Shown in pieces: positions 1 through 8,209 of a stretch of DNA of 13,121 nucleotides (its first letter is position 1; the number at the start of each line of letters is the position of its first letter). The translations under genes were made by a program, and so were the position numbers. The DNA comes from Erythrobacteraceae bacterium CCH12-C2 (GTDB lineage: Bacteria > Pseudomonadota > Alphaproteobacteria > Sphingomonadales > Sphingomonadaceae). The notes beneath the pieces were generated by a model. It was not told where the DNA came from. It was given only the letters and a program-made list of their open reading frames with translations, and did not search any database. Location of the stretch: assembly GCA_001556995.1 (NCBI GenBank), contig LSKF01000018.1:1-13121 (forward strand), read 5' to 3'.

Positions 1-224
1 GCCAGCGCAGCGCAGAAATACCCTTGCCAACGGAGAGCCGTCCACACAGGGGTCGCTTCCTGAATGGCAGATTTTTTCAGCGAAGGCAGCTTCCTGCCGT
101 TCGGCTTATGGTGACGGAACCTGCCAGCCAGCTTCTGCGCGTTTCTCGTCGGCAGCCGATATTCAGGAATCGACCCCAAAACGGCCACTTTTGAATGTGG
201 GGTGTCTGCATCAAGTATTCCCCC
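1..224. other. Non-coding flank downstream of the B12 operon
   Basis: I see no recognisable gene. A short inverted repeat (GGCAG, four-base loop, CTGCC, about positions 86-99) is present, but it is not followed by a T-run on either strand, so I do not call a terminator. The operon's transcript must end in or beyond this region. The wording of the sequence (a GGGTCGA-type word near 170 and a GGAAGCTGCC word on the minus strand near 86-95) resembles degenerate dispersed intergenic sequence I associate with sphingomonads. That resemblance is from memory, not from a comparison. One frame is open from the left edge into the following gene on the opposite strand, but it has no recognisable content. 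Confidence 0.5.
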
Positions 225-770
225 CTAGGACGCCATGGAAACCCTAGCTCCAACAGATGGAACTAGACTGAGCCAGTCGCGCGGGGCAAGGCCACGCTCT
301 TGACCCAAAAGCGATGCAATCGGTCCACCATGCGTGACGACGATCCCGCGTCCTTCAGGCAGGCTAGCCATAGCGGTAGCTATGCGCGCCGCGAGCTCGC
401 AGGTGGTCTCCCCGCCGCCTGGGCGGAACTTATCAGGGGCCTCGATCATCCCGTCCATCGCATTGCCGCTTGCCCGGAAGATTGCGTTCCAGCTCTGGCC
501 CTCCCAAGTCCCGAAATCGCGTTCGCGCCATGCCGGGTCGGCATGGATCGGGCAGCCAACATGTCGGGCGACTGCGACAGAAAGGCGGCGGGTGCGCGTT
601 AAATCACTGTGGAGGATCCATTCTGGGCGCAAGGCAGCCAGTTCCTGCGCGAGCGGCCCGATCGCCGCCGCGCCCGTCCGGCTGAGGCCCACATCTGTGA
701 CCCCGTAGCAGCGACCGCGCCAACGCAGAGCAACTTCGGTATGGCGCACAAGCGTTATCTTATCCGCCAT
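225..770 (-). CDS. cobC: Alpha-ribazole phosphatase, histidine phosphatase family (CobC of Salmonella naming)
   Basis: Member of the histidine (phosphoglycerate-mutase-like) phosphatase superfamily, 181 aa, close to the usual CobC length of about 200. The catalytic signature is complete: LVRHTE at residues 7-12 with the phospho-accepting His10, the acidic RERDFGTWEG stretch at 82-91, and the second histidine in VVTHGG at 144-149. In cobamide synthesis this enzyme removes the 5'-phosphate from alpha-ribazole phosphate or from adenosylcobalamin phosphate, in the cytoplasm. It is the last gene of the operon and starts 11 nt inside the end of cobS, which implies translational coupling. The phosphatase family is certain. 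Substrate assignment rests on gene context, because related enzymes act on many small phosphates. Do not confuse it with the decarboxylase at 8814-9833, which also carries the name cobC in Pseudomonas nomenclature. Confidence 0.88.
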   Translation of the reverse strand: MADKITLVRHTEVALRWRGRCYGVTDVGLSRTGAAAIGPLAQELAALRPEWILHSDLTRTRRLSVAVARHVGCPIHADPAWRERDFGTWEGQSWNAIFRASGNAMDGMIEAPDKFRPGGGETTCELAARIATAMASLPEGRGIVVTHGGPIASLLGQERGLAPRDWLSLVPSVGARVSMAS

Positions 771-1569
771 GACCGAGCGCCACCGCCGCCAACAGCAGGA
801 TCAACTGGCCAGTATAGGCCCCAAAGCCAAGGCAGTCGCCCGTGGTCCCGCCGATCCGACGTAGAAGCATGCCGCGAAGCCAGATGAGGAATATCCCGCC
901 AGCAAGGACAGTAGCCAGAAGCGCACGCCCATCGAGAAAGGCGAAGGCCGCGAGCGCAGGAAAGGCAGTCATTGCGCCCATCACCACCGTGCGCGCAGTC
1001 ACCGCGTTGCCGATATCCTTGGCGAGCCCGGTTCCGGCGGGCGCAGGGGCGATTAGCGCCATTGCCGCCACCACTAGCGCCCGTGCAAAGCAGGCCGAAG
1101 CGACAATCGCAGCGGCTGTAAGCAGTGGGTCGTCTGCCACTGGCAGGCTCATCAGCAGCACCGCACGCAGGGCGACAGCAAGGCCAAGGCCTAGCGCGCC
1201 ATAGCTACCGATGCGGCTGTCCTTCATGATCCGGCGCACGTCTTCGGTCGTGTAGCCGCCACCGAAGGCATCGCAGAAATCAGCTACGGCGTCCTCATGG
1301 AACGCTCCGGTCAGCCGGGCCTCGATCATCAGCGCGATGATCACCGCGACCGCCAGCGGCAGGAACTGCGCAAGACCCAGCACTGCTCCCGCTGTCACCA
1401 TTCCGATCAGCGTGCCCACCAGCGGAAACCAGCCCACGGCCCTGACGAGGCCCGCCTGCACCTGCGGCCCCTCGAGCCGATCGAGCACGGGCACCGGCAC
1501 ACGGGTGAGGAATTGCAGCGCCAGCAACGGCGGCGCCCATGGCGGGACAGGCGAAGGCGCCGGGTTCAT
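760..1569 (-). CDS. cobS: Adenosylcobinamide-GDP ribazoletransferase (cobalamin synthase)
   Basis: Integral inner-membrane enzyme that joins adenosylcobinamide-GDP to alpha-ribazole (or its phosphate), closing the nucleotide loop. The protein is 269 aa, a little longer than typical because of a proline-rich N-terminus. CobS hallmarks seen in order: LQFLTRVPVP at 18-27, the FPLVGTLIG segment at 48-56, the metal-binding acidic cluster HEDAVADFCDAFGGG at 91-105, IMKDSRIGSYG at 114-124, and RIGGTTGDCLG at 238-248 near the C-terminus. Several hydrophobic segments between these fit the expected multi-pass topology. Its ATG shares four bases (ATGA) with the cobT stop, and its own end overlaps the phosphatase gene. 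The combination cobT-cobS-cobC is the classic nucleotide-loop assembly set, which supports the assignment strongly. Confidence 0.95.
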   Translation of the reverse strand: MNPAPSPVPPWAPPLLALQFLTRVPVPVLDRLEGPQVQAGLVRAVGWFPLVGTLIGMVTAGAVLGLAQFLPLAVAVIIALMIEARLTGAFHEDAVADFCDAFGGGYTTEDVRRIMKDSRIGSYGALGLGLAVALRAVLLMSLPVADDPLLTAAAIVASACFARALVVAAMALIAPAPAGTGLAKDIGNAVTARTVVMGAMTAFPALAAFAFLDGRALLATVLAGGIFLIWLRGMLLRRIGGTTGDCLGFGAYTGQLILLLAAVALGHGG

Positions 1570-2567
1570 CCCGTCACCTCGCTCAGCAAGGCGACCTTGC
1601 CGATCAGAGCTGCCGCGCTGTCGAGCAACGGCAGGGCGACCAGCGCTCCGCTGCCTTCGCCGAGCCGCATCTGCCAGTCGAGCAGCGGTGCAAGGCCAAG
1701 CTGCGCAAGTGCTGCCGCATGCCCCGGCTCTGCTGATTGGTGCGCGGCGATCATCATGGTTGCGGTGCCCGGGTAGAGCCGTTCTGCCACCAGCGCTGCG
1801 GCAGTTGCGACATAGCCATCGAGCAGCAAGGTCATGCGCCGGCGGGCACCTTCGGCGAAGCAGCCCGCCATGGCGATGATTTCGAAACCAGCCACCTCGG
1901 CAATTGCCGCACGGGGATCGGCGCCAAGCATCATGACGGCGCGCGCGGCGGCGGCGGTCACGATCGCCCGCTTGCGCGCCAGAATCTCGTCATCCGCACC
2001 CGCGCCGCGCCCGGTCGCCGTGTCGCTGTCGGCACCGGCGAGCAACATGGTGAGGCAAGCCGCAGTCGTCGTGTTTCCGATGCCCATCTCGCCCAGCAGC
2101 AGCACAGCGACACCAGCATCAGCCGCTCGCCGCGCCGCCTTCTCACCCAGATCCCATGCAGCGGCAAATTGCTCTGCGGTCATGGCAGGGCCGTGCGCCA
2201 GCGAGCGTGTTCCGCCTGCGAGTATCTGCTGCGGGGGAAGGGCGGCTCCCGCCGGGGGAAAGGCTGCCCCGGCATCGATCAGCTCAAGATCGCATTCATG
2301 CGCTGCCGCAAGCGCGCTGCTGGTCGCCTTGCCCGCAGCAATCGTCGCCATCATCGCCCCGGTAACAGCCTGCGGCCATGCGGAGACTCCATCGGCCACC
2401 ACGCCGTGATCGGCTGCGAACAGGATCAGGCGGCGCGGGTGCGTGACCGGGTCAAGCCGCTGCTGAATGCGCGCCAGATCGGTCGCCAAGGCTTCCAACC
2501 GCCCCATGCTGCCCTGCGGCTTGGCAAGCGCATCAAGATGCGCGGCAATTGCCTGGTCGCTTAGCAT
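1566..2567 (-). CDS. cobT: Nicotinate-nucleotide--dimethylbenzimidazole phosphoribosyltransferase
   Basis: Transfers phosphoribose from nicotinate mononucleotide to 5,6-dimethylbenzimidazole, giving alpha-ribazole 5'-phosphate, in the cytoplasm. The protein is 333 aa, slightly shorter than the Salmonella enzyme. Family motifs are intact: KPQGSMGRLE at 16-25, LFAADHGVV at 49-57, LLGEMGIGNTT at 157-167, GRGAG at 186-190, AGFEIIAMAG at 226-235, HQSAEPGH at 276-283 and RLGEGSG at 301-307. Glu304 in the last motif matches the catalytic base known from Salmonella CobT (Glu317), and Glu160 matches its conserved Glu174. The gene starts 19 nt after bluB. AAGGGC about 8 nt before the ATG is a reasonable ribosome-binding site, so cobT may be initiated independently rather than by stop-start coupling. 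bluB directly upstream supplies its base substrate. Confidence 0.97.
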   Translation of the reverse strand: MLSDQAIAAHLDALAKPQGSMGRLEALATDLARIQQRLDPVTHPRRLILFAADHGVVADGVSAWPQAVTGAMMATIAAGKATSSALAAAHECDLELIDAGAAFPPAGAALPPQQILAGGTRSLAHGPAMTAEQFAAAWDLGEKAARRAADAGVAVLLLGEMGIGNTTTAACLTMLLAGADSDTATGRGAGADDEILARKRAIVTAAAARAVMMLGADPRAAIAEVAGFEIIAMAGCFAEGARRRMTLLLDGYVATAAALVAERLYPGTATMMIAAHQSAEPGHAAALAQLGLAPLLDWQMRLGEGSGALVALPLLDSAAALIGKVALLSEVTG

Positions 2568-2586
2568 TGTGTTGCCCTTGCTCCAC

Positions 2587-3228
2587 TCACCGCTCGATCA
2601 CCATGGCTTCTACGGCAAGTCGAGCTTGCCACCCCGTCGTGTGGAGCAGCGGCAGTTCGGCTTCGGTCTTCGGGTAACCGAGGCACAATATCCCGATAAA
2701 ATGCCAATCAGCTGGAACGTCGAGCAGGACGGACACTGTCGCGGGATCGAGGATCGAGACCCAGCCTAGCCCAATCCCTTCGGCCCGCGCTGCCAGCCAC
2801 AGCGTGTGGACGGCGCAGATGGTCGAATAGACCAACGCCTCGGGCATCGTCTGCCGGCCTAGACCCGCGCCTTCGGCGGGATCACGCACGCAGTAGATCG
2901 CGATGACCACCGGGCATTCGGCGAGGCCATGGAGTTTGAGCCGCTGATATTCAGCTCTTTCCGCAGCATCATATTTCTCGCCCGCGGCAATTTGCTCGGC
3001 TTCGACATGGGCGACGAGGGCGCGGCGGCGCTCGGCGGATCGGACCATCACGAAGCGCGAGGGCTGGCTGTTGCCGACCGAGGGCGCGCGGGCAGCCTGC
3101 GCGATCAGCTTGCCGAGCACCGTTTCGGGCAAAGGATCGCTGCGAAACGCGCGGACATCACGCCGCCAGGTCAGCAAATTGGCGAGCTGCGCGCGAAAGG
3201 CATCGTCGAAATCGGGCGCCGCAGTCAT
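2587..3228 (-). CDS. bluB: 5,6-dimethylbenzimidazole synthase
   Basis: Flavin-destroying nitroreductase-fold enzyme that converts reduced FMN and oxygen into 5,6-dimethylbenzimidazole, the lower ligand of B12. The protein is 213 aa, a typical BluB length. Motifs seen: RRDVRAF at 22-28, [15 protein letters not shown] at 46-60, LGRQTMPE at 123-130, [16 protein letters not shown] at 144-159 and LCLGYP at 181-186. The two residues known to be needed for activity in Sinorhizobium meliloti BluB, Asp32 and Ser167, are present here as Asp24 and Ser159 with the same offset of eight. That separates it from ordinary nitroreductases. The start overlaps the cobQ stop by four bases (ATGA). Its place just before cobT means base supply and base activation are co-expressed. 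The reaction needs oxygen, so the host makes its own ligand only aerobically. Confidence 0.95.
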   Translation of the reverse strand: MTAAPDFDDAFRAQLANLLTWRRDVRAFRSDPLPETVLGKLIAQAARAPSVGNSQPSRFVMVRSAERRRALVAHVEAEQIAAGEKYDAAERAEYQRLKLHGLAECPVVIAIYCVRDPAEGAGLGRQTMPEALVYSTICAVHTLWLAARAEGIGLGWVSILDPATVSVLLDVPADWHFIGILCLGYPKTEAELPLLHTTGWQARLAVEAMVIER

Positions 3229-4676
3229 GTCAGCCCCGCGACCCGGGCCAGCGCGGCGATATCGAGATGCCGCTCCAGGGCTTCGGCCAATTCGTCGAGC
3301 GCTTCATCCACCCGCACCGCATGATCAACCGCGTCTGACCCTGCGCCAAGCCGCTCGAGCCAGACGGCGCGCTGCGCGGGATGATCGAACAGGCCGTGGA
3401 CATAGCAGCCGGCAATCCGGCCGCAGGCGCTGACCGCGCCGTCGGTCCGTCCATCGTGCAGTCGCAGCAATGGCGGCGCCGTTCGGCCGGTTATGCCGCA
3501 ATGGATTTCGTAGCCGCGGAAGGCCGCGCCTTCGGCAAGGCTGACGCCGGTGGCTTCGGCGAGGCGCTTGTGCGGGGCGAGGCAGGTGGTGACCGGCAAA
3601 TAGCCAAGGCCCTCAACCTCGCCCGGCGGCCCTTCGATCCCGTCAGGATCGGCGATCTGCGTGCCCAGCATCTGATAGCCCCCGCAAATTCCCAGCACCT
3701 GCCCGCCGCGCCTGATATGACCGGCCAGGTCAATATCCCAGCCCTGCGCCCGCAAGAATGCAAGGTCGGCGATGGTGGCCTTGGTACCGGGCAAAATCAC
3801 AAGGCGGGCTTCGGCAGGCAGGGGCTCGCCGGGAGGCACCATCACCAACCGCACTTCGGGTTCGGCCGCCAGCGCGTCGAAATCGTCGAAATTCGCGATG
3901 CGGGAGAGCATCGGCACCGCGATCACGATCGATCCGCCGCTCACCGCCTGCCGGTCCAACACTACGGCGTCTTCCGCCGGAAGCCGCTGCGCCGCATCGA
4001 TCCAAGGTACCACCCCGAGCCCGCGCCAACCCGACAGCTGTTCCGTCATAAGGTAGCCGTCCTCGAATAGCGCCGGATCGCCGCGAAAGCGGTTGATGAT
4101 GAACCCGTGGATCATCGCGGCATCATCGGAATCGAGCACCGCGCGCGTTCCCGCAATCGCGGCGATCACGCCGCCGCGATCAATGTCTCCCACCAGAACG
4201 ACAGGCACATCGGCGGCGCGGGCAAAGCCCATGTTGGCAATGTCGCCGCGCCGCAGATTGATCTCGGCCGGGCTGCCCGCGCCTTCGATCAGCACCAGAT
4301 CGGCCTGCGCAGCCAAACGCTGATAGCTGTCGAGTACGGCTTCCAGCCAGCGCGCTTTTTCTGCCTGATAGCCGCCAGCGCTACGGGTGCCCTGCATTTG
4401 GCCCTGAATGACAATCTGCGATGTCCGATCCGATTGCGGCTTGATGAGCACCGGGTTCATGTCGCTGTGCAGTGGCACGCGCGCGGCCAAGGCCTGCACG
4501 GCCTGCGCACGGCCAATCTCCCCGCCATCGCTGGTGACGGCTGCATTGTTCGACATGTTCTGCGGCTTGAACGGCATAACCGTGAGACCGCGATTGGCAA
4601 ACAGACGGCAGAGCCCCGCGACCAGCACCGATTTACCGACATCAGAGCCGGTGCCTTGCAACATCAGCGCAGCCAT
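3225..4676 (-). CDS. cobQ: Adenosylcobyric acid synthase (glutamine-hydrolysing)
   Basis: Amidates the b, d, e and g carboxylates of adenosylcobyrinic acid a,c-diamide to give adenosylcobyric acid, using ATP and glutamine. The protein is 483 aa from the chosen start. An N-terminal ATPase part carries GTGSDVGKS at 8-16, [10 protein letters not shown] at 35-44, [14 protein letters not shown] at 129-142 and GDIDRGGV at 163-170. A C-terminal class I amidotransferase part carries the nucleophile in GICGGYQ (Cys331) and the histidine in CYVHGLFD (His427). The open frame continues upstream to 4724, but I prefer the ATG at 4676. GGGAG lies about 8 nt before it, the resulting N-terminus [10 protein letters not shown] matches the family, and it overlaps cobD by only 13 nt. 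A second ATG at 4664 (TGATG junction with cobD) is the alternative. Confidence 0.96.
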   Translation of the reverse strand: MAALMLQGTGSDVGKSVLVAGLCRLFANRGLTVMPFKPQNMSNNAAVTSDGGEIGRAQAVQALAARVPLHSDMNPVLIKPQSDRTSQIVIQGQMQGTRSAGGYQAEKARWLEAVLDSYQRLAAQADLVLIEGAGSPAEINLRRGDIANMGFARAADVPVVLVGDIDRGGVIAAIAGTRAVLDSDDAAMIHGFIINRFRGDPALFEDGYLMTEQLSGWRGLGVVPWIDAAQRLPAEDAVVLDRQAVSGGSIVIAVPMLSRIANFDDFDALAAEPEVRLVMVPPGEPLPAEARLVILPGTKATIADLAFLRAQGWDIDLAGHIRRGGQVLGICGGYQMLGTQIADPDGIEGPPGEVEGLGYLPVTTCLAPHKRLAEATGVSLAEGAAFRGYEIHCGITGRTAPPLLRLHDGRTDGAVSACGRIAGCYVHGLFDHPAQRAVWLERLGAGSDAVDHAVRVDEALDELAEALERHLDIAALARVAGLT

Positions 4677-5620
4677 AAAATTACTCCCGCTACGATGCCT
4701 GCCAAAGCCCACAACAGTCGGCAAGCACGCCGCCAGATCACGAGCGCGCGGGTAAGATCACGGGCATCGGGGCGCGGGCCATCTCCCATAGTTGCTCGCA
4801 GCACCGGTTCACCGTCATAGCTTACCGGCCCGCCCAATTGCCGCCCGAGCGCGCCGGCCATGGCCGCCTCGGGCCATCCCGCATTGGGCGAGGCATGGCC
4901 GCGCGCATCGCGCTGCATCACGTGCCAGCCCGTGCGCCAGCCCCGGCCCGCGGCCAGCACCAGCAGCGCGCCGGAAAGGCGCGCGGGAAGATAGTTGAGC
5001 GCATCGTCAGCCCGCGCGCTCGCCCATCCAAAATGGCGATGGCGCGCGTCGCGATGCCCGACCATCGAGTCTGCCGTGTTGATCGCCTTTGCCGCCGCCA
5101 GCCCGGGCAGGCCTGCCAGCGCAAGCCAGCAGGCCGGCGTCACGATCCCGTCGCCAAAGCTCTCGGCGAGGCTTTCGATCGCCGCGGTGGCGATCCCGGC
5201 CTCGTCCAGCCCGGCGACATCGCGCCCGACGATCATGCCGACGGCAATGCGCGCGGTCTCCAGATCACCGGCTGCGAGCGGCACGGCCACGGCCTCGACA
5301 TGATCGGCGAGGCTGCGCTGGGCAAGGCCGGTGGTCGCCGCCAACACCAGCATCGGCCAAAGCCACATGGACTGGAGAAGCGCATGCTGAACCAATGCCG
5401 CCGTGCCAACGCTTACCGCAACCAACAGCGGAAGCATGGCAGCGCCCATGATCCGCTGGCGGCGCGGTGAACCGCGGTTCCAGCGGCGGTCCAGCGCGCC
5501 AATCAGCGCCCCCATCCACATCACCGGATGGCCGACCCGCGCCAGCATCCAGCGCGGGTAGCCCCAGGCCCATTCGGCCAGCAAAGCGGCAGGCAAAATC
5601 AGCGTACCGCTCATCAACAT
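4664..5620 (-). CDS. cobD: Adenosylcobinamide-phosphate synthase (CbiB/CobD family)
   Basis: Inner-membrane enzyme that attaches the aminopropanol arm (as its phosphate) to adenosylcobyric acid. The protein is 318 aa, normal for the family. Conserved segments in order: [12 protein letters not shown] at 30-41, the RSLADH region around 102-107, [12 protein letters not shown] at 130-141, [10 protein letters not shown] at 149-158, [11 protein letters not shown] at 179-189, [11 protein letters not shown] at 205-215 and [16 protein letters not shown] at 244-259. Hydrophobic N- and C-terminal stretches fit a membrane protein. Two ATGs are possible: 5620, overlapping the ATPase gene by 7 nt, and 5614, giving a one-base TGATG junction with a GAGCGGG purine stretch nearby. 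The choice changes only two residues. The linker-making decarboxylase is encoded upstream in the same operon. In Salmonella nomenclature this protein is CbiB, while 'CobD' there means the decarboxylase. Confidence 0.95.
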   Translation of the reverse strand: MLMSGTLILPAALLAEWAWGYPRWMLARVGHPVMWMGALIGALDRRWNRGSPRRQRIMGAAMLPLLVAVSVGTAALVQHALLQSMWLWPMLVLAATTGLAQRSLADHVEAVAVPLAAGDLETARIAVGMIVGRDVAGLDEAGIATAAIESLAESFGDGIVTPACWLALAGLPGLAAAKAINTADSMVGHRDARHRHFGWASARADDALNYLPARLSGALLVLAAGRGWRTGWHVMQRDARGHASPNAGWPEAAMAGALGRQLGGPVSYDGEPVLRATMGDGPRPDARDLTRALVIWRRACRLLWALAGIVAGVILWLR

Positions 5621-6402
5621 GGCCCGCTCAGCACCAGACCGGGCGAGCCATCGGCGAGGGTCACGGCGTGGCTCGCCACACCATAAACGGCGGCGATGCG
5701 CTCTGGCGTCAGCACGGTAGCGGGCTCGCCGTCGGCGACAATCCGCCCGCTGTCCATCATGACCACGCGGTCGGCTACTCGGATGGCATGAGCCAGATCA
5801 TGCAGCACGAGCACCACGCCAGCGCCACTTGTCGTCACCCGGCGCATCAGCGCGAGGCTATCGAACTGGTGGCGCGGATCGAGGTTGGCGAGCGGCTCGT
5901 CCGCCAGCAAGAATTCGGGCTGCCCCGCCAGCACCCGCGCTAGCAGCGCCCGCGCTCGCTCACCGCCCGACAAGGTGCCCACTACACGCGAAGCGAATTG
6001 CGCCGTGTCGGTCGCTTCTAGTGCATCGGCCATCGCCGTAAGGTCGGCTGCGCTTTGCCCCCAGCGGCCCTGATGGGGCAGGCGGCCGAGACTGACGAGG
6101 GTGGCGACATCAATGTCCCAGTTTACCTCAGCAACCTGCGGCAGGAAGCCAATCCGCTGCCCGCGTTCGCGCGCCGAAACGCGGGTCAGCGAAACCTCGC
6201 CCAGCGTTATCGCGCCGCTATCCGGCGCGCGCAGTCCGGCGAGGCACGCGAGAAGCGTTGATTTGCCTGCTCCGTTGGGGCCGATGATTGCCGTGATCTC
6301 TCCACGTCGTAGCGCAAGACTTGCATTGCTCAGCACGGCTTTGCGCGCATTGGCTGCGCCGAGGGTGACAGACACATCACGCGCTTCGAGCACCGCTGTC
6401 AT
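5614..6402 (-). CDS. btuD: ABC transporter ATP-binding protein, probable cobalamin importer BtuD
   Basis: Nucleotide-binding subunit of a type II (FecCDE/BtuCD-like) importer, 262 aa. Seen in order: Walker A GPNGAGKS at 41-48, the Q-loop glutamine in FLPQ (Gln89), the signature LSGGE at 144-148, Walker B LLADEP at 165-170 and the switch histidine in LHDLAH (His201). It would energise corrinoid entry through the permease encoded just upstream. The ATG overlaps the permease stop by four bases (ATGA). The family also serves siderophores and haem, so sequence alone does not fix the substrate. Position inside a riboswitch-led B12 operon, with a matching permease and binding protein, is what makes cobalamin or cobinamide the likely cargo. 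Confidence 0.9.
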   Translation of the reverse strand: MTAVLEARDVSVTLGAANARKAVLSNASLALRRGEITAIIGPNGAGKSTLLACLAGLRAPDSGAITLGEVSLTRVSARERGQRIGFLPQVAEVNWDIDVATLVSLGRLPHQGRWGQSAADLTAMADALEATDTAQFASRVVGTLSGGERARALLARVLAGQPEFLLADEPLANLDPRHQFDSLALMRRVTTSGAGVVLVLHDLAHAIRVADRVVMMDSGRIVADGEPATVLTPERIAAVYGVASHAVTLADGSPGLVLSGPC

Positions 6403-7376
6403 CCGATCTGCCGCCGCATCTTGAGGAGCAGCGCGAGGAAAAACGGCGCCCCCAGCAGCGACATGGCGATGCCAAGCCGCAATTCGCTCACCGTCGGGGC
6501 GGCGCGCACCGCGCTGTCTGCTACCAGCAGCAGCAAGGCTCCTGCCAAGGCCGAGGGCAGCAGCACCGCGCTTGGCCGCCGATTGGTGAGCGGGCGGATA
6601 AGGTGCGGCACGATCAGCCCGACAAAGCCGATGATCCCCGAAGCCGCAACGCTCGCGCCCACGACAAGCCCGATGCCGATGACGATCTGCGCTTGCAGCA
6701 CAGCGGGCCGCATCCCCAGCGTGCGCGCTGCAGCCTCGCCAAGGGTGAGGGCATCAAGCGCGCGGCCTGCACTGGCAATCACCGCCATCCCCACCACGAT
6801 CAACGGCGCAGCCAGCATTACATCGTCCCAGCTGCGATCGGTCAGAGCTCCCATCAACCAGTTTATGATTTGCCCGGTCGCAAAGGGTGTGGGGGCAAGG
6901 CTGATGACCAGCGCGGTCAGAGCCCCCGCCAGCGAGGAGATAACAACTCCGGCCAGCGTGAAAACGATCACGCTGCCGCTTTGCCCGGCGATGGCGGACA
7001 GCAGCAACACCGCCAGTGCCGCTCCCGCCAGTGCAAAGCCCGACAGGACCATCGGCGTCGCCGCAAGGCCGAAGAAGATCGAGATGACCGCGCCCAATGC
7101 CGCCGTCGCCGACACGCCAAAAAGCCCCGGGTCGGCGAGGGGATTGCGCAGATAGCCTTGCATGGCCGCACCCGCCATTCCGAGTCCGCAACCGATCAGC
7201 AGTGCGAGCACAACACGCGGCAGGCGCAATTCGACGATGATTGGCCAGCGATCGTCGCCTGCGAAGAGCTCGGCAGGAGCAATCCAAACCTTGCCCGCCA
7301 AGATTGACAGGCCGGAGACAAGCACAAGCGCGACCAACAGCGCGGGAATGAGCAAGGGCAACCGCTGCGCTTTCAC
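6399..7376 (-). CDS. btuC: FecCD-family permease, probable cobalamin importer BtuC
   Basis: Membrane subunit of the corrinoid ABC importer, 325 aa, typical for FecCD/BtuC permeases that span the inner membrane about ten times. The family signature is clear in the first 90 residues: an N-terminal hydrophobic segment, then ELRLPRVVLALLIGCGLGMAG around 49-69 and GYLRNPLADPGLFGVS at 74-89. Hydrophobic helices alternate with short polar loops to the end, which is basic (KMRRQIG). The start codon is GTG, sharing four bases (GTGA) with the btuF stop. It sits between the periplasmic binding protein and the ATPase, the usual order for a complete importer. Related permeases carry iron siderophores or haem, so substrate is assigned by context. 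Confidence 0.9.
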   Translation of the reverse strand: MKAQRLPLLIPALLVALVLVSGLSILAGKVWIAPAELFAGDDRWPIIVELRLPRVVLALLIGCGLGMAGAAMQGYLRNPLADPGLFGVSATAALGAVISIFFGLAATPMVLSGFALAGAALAVLLLSAIAGQSGSVIVFTLAGVVISSLAGALTALVISLAPTPFATGQIINWLMGALTDRSWDDVMLAAPLIVVGMAVIASAGRALDALTLGEAAARTLGMRPAVLQAQIVIGIGLVVGASVAASGIIGFVGLIVPHLIRPLTNRRPSAVLLPSALAGALLLLVADSAVRAAPTVSELRLGIAMSLLGAPFFLALLLKMRRQIG

Positions 7377-8209
7377 AGGTTGGCCCTCACCTCTGAAAGG
7401 CGATTCAGCGCCCGAATCATCACCGGACCTGCACAGCTCAGCAGCCGCTCGTCGAACTGCGCGCGAACCATCCTGTCATCGAAACGGCGCAGCACCCTGT
7501 GACCGGTCATGCGGTCGCCCGCAATCCCATCGGTCAGCAGCAGGCGCGGAGGGCGGGCGGCAAGATGTTCCAGCGGGAGGACATCCCACCGCTTGAGGCC
7601 ATATTGCGCGCTCATGTTGCGAAATCCGGCAATGCTGAGCAGTTCGTTAGCAAGCGTACTCTCGCCCGGCACCAGCCCGCTGCCTTGCCAGATCAGCGCA
7701 GGCACGGGAGCGCCGCGCCCTCGCGCGCTGGCCTGCGCGCGGGCCACAGCCTGCTCGATCCGCCGCACCAGAGCTTCGCCGCGCGCAGGCTGGCCCGCAG
7801 CGGCGGCAACGCCCCGAACCTGTGCGATGGACTCGGCGACGCTTTCAGGCACCGTGAAAGTCTGTACGGGCACCTTCAGGCGCTTGAGCGCCGCAAGTGT
7901 CGAGGGCGAGACATGCGCGCCCGCCAGCACGATATCGGGCCGTAAGGCGATGACTTCTTCGGCAGTTCCCGACGTCGCGGCAAAGCGGCGAGCCGTTGCC
8001 AACGGGATCGATGTTGCTCGCGCGTCTTGGGAATAATGACTGATCGCCAGAATCTGTTCCGGTCCCGCTACCTCGACCAGCACCGCATCAATGCAGGGGT
8101 TGATCGAGACAATCCGCCGAGGCGCAGCCGCCAGCGGATGGGCGACAAGCTGGCTGAGGGCCAGCGCCAAGGCAGCCCAAAGGCCGCAAAGGGCGCGCAG
8201 CCAGGTCAA
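7373..8209 (-). CDS. btuF: Periplasmic cobalamin-binding protein BtuF-like
   Basis: Class III (helical-backbone) periplasmic binding protein, 278 aa, delivering corrinoid to BtuCD. An N-terminal signal peptide is visible: Arg5, a hydrophobic run to about residue 23, and a likely cleavage after AAA at 27-29. The mature part begins RRIVSINPCIDAVL, the typical opening of this family, and continues with EEVIALRPDIVLAG at 84-97, where binding proteins of this type place their first domain strand. The start codon is TTG, fused to the cobO stop as TTGA, with AAGGCG about 8 nt upstream. No ATG is available before the signal peptide. Haem- and siderophore-binding relatives exist; B12 is preferred because of the operon. 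Confidence 0.85.
   Translation of the reverse strand: MTWLRALCGLWAALALALSQLVAHPLAAAPRRIVSINPCIDAVLVEVAGPEQILAISHYSQDARATSIPLATARRFAATSGTAEEVIALRPDIVLAGAHVSPSTLAALKRLKVPVQTFTVPESVAESIAQVRGVAAAAGQPARGEALVRRIEQAVARAQASARGRGAPVPALIWQGSGLVPGESTLANELLSIAGFRNMSAQYGLKRWDVLPLEHLAARPPRLLLTDGIAGDRMTGHRVLRRFDDRMVRAQFDERLLSCAGPVMIRALNRLSEVRANL

Noticed and set aside
76..110. Possible intrinsic terminator of the operon
   Set aside because: The GGCAG/CTGCC stem is short and is not followed by a T-run in the direction of transcription. The nearby T-run lies on the wrong side.
4677..4724. N-terminal extension of CobQ by 16 residues
   Set aside because: It would extend further into cobD, adds residues not expected in the family, and GGGAG correctly precedes the ATG at 4676.
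4107..4820. Long plus-strand open frame antisense to cobQ
   Set aside because: It is the shadow of a GC-rich coding gene on the other strand. Its product is low in hydrophobic structure and has no recognisable motif, while the minus strand carries intact CobQ motifs.
5614..8209. Iron-siderophore or haem importer instead of a B12 importer
   Set aside because: The family allows it, but the three subunits are embedded in an overlapping chain of B12 genes under a cobalamin riboswitch, so corrinoid is the simpler reading.
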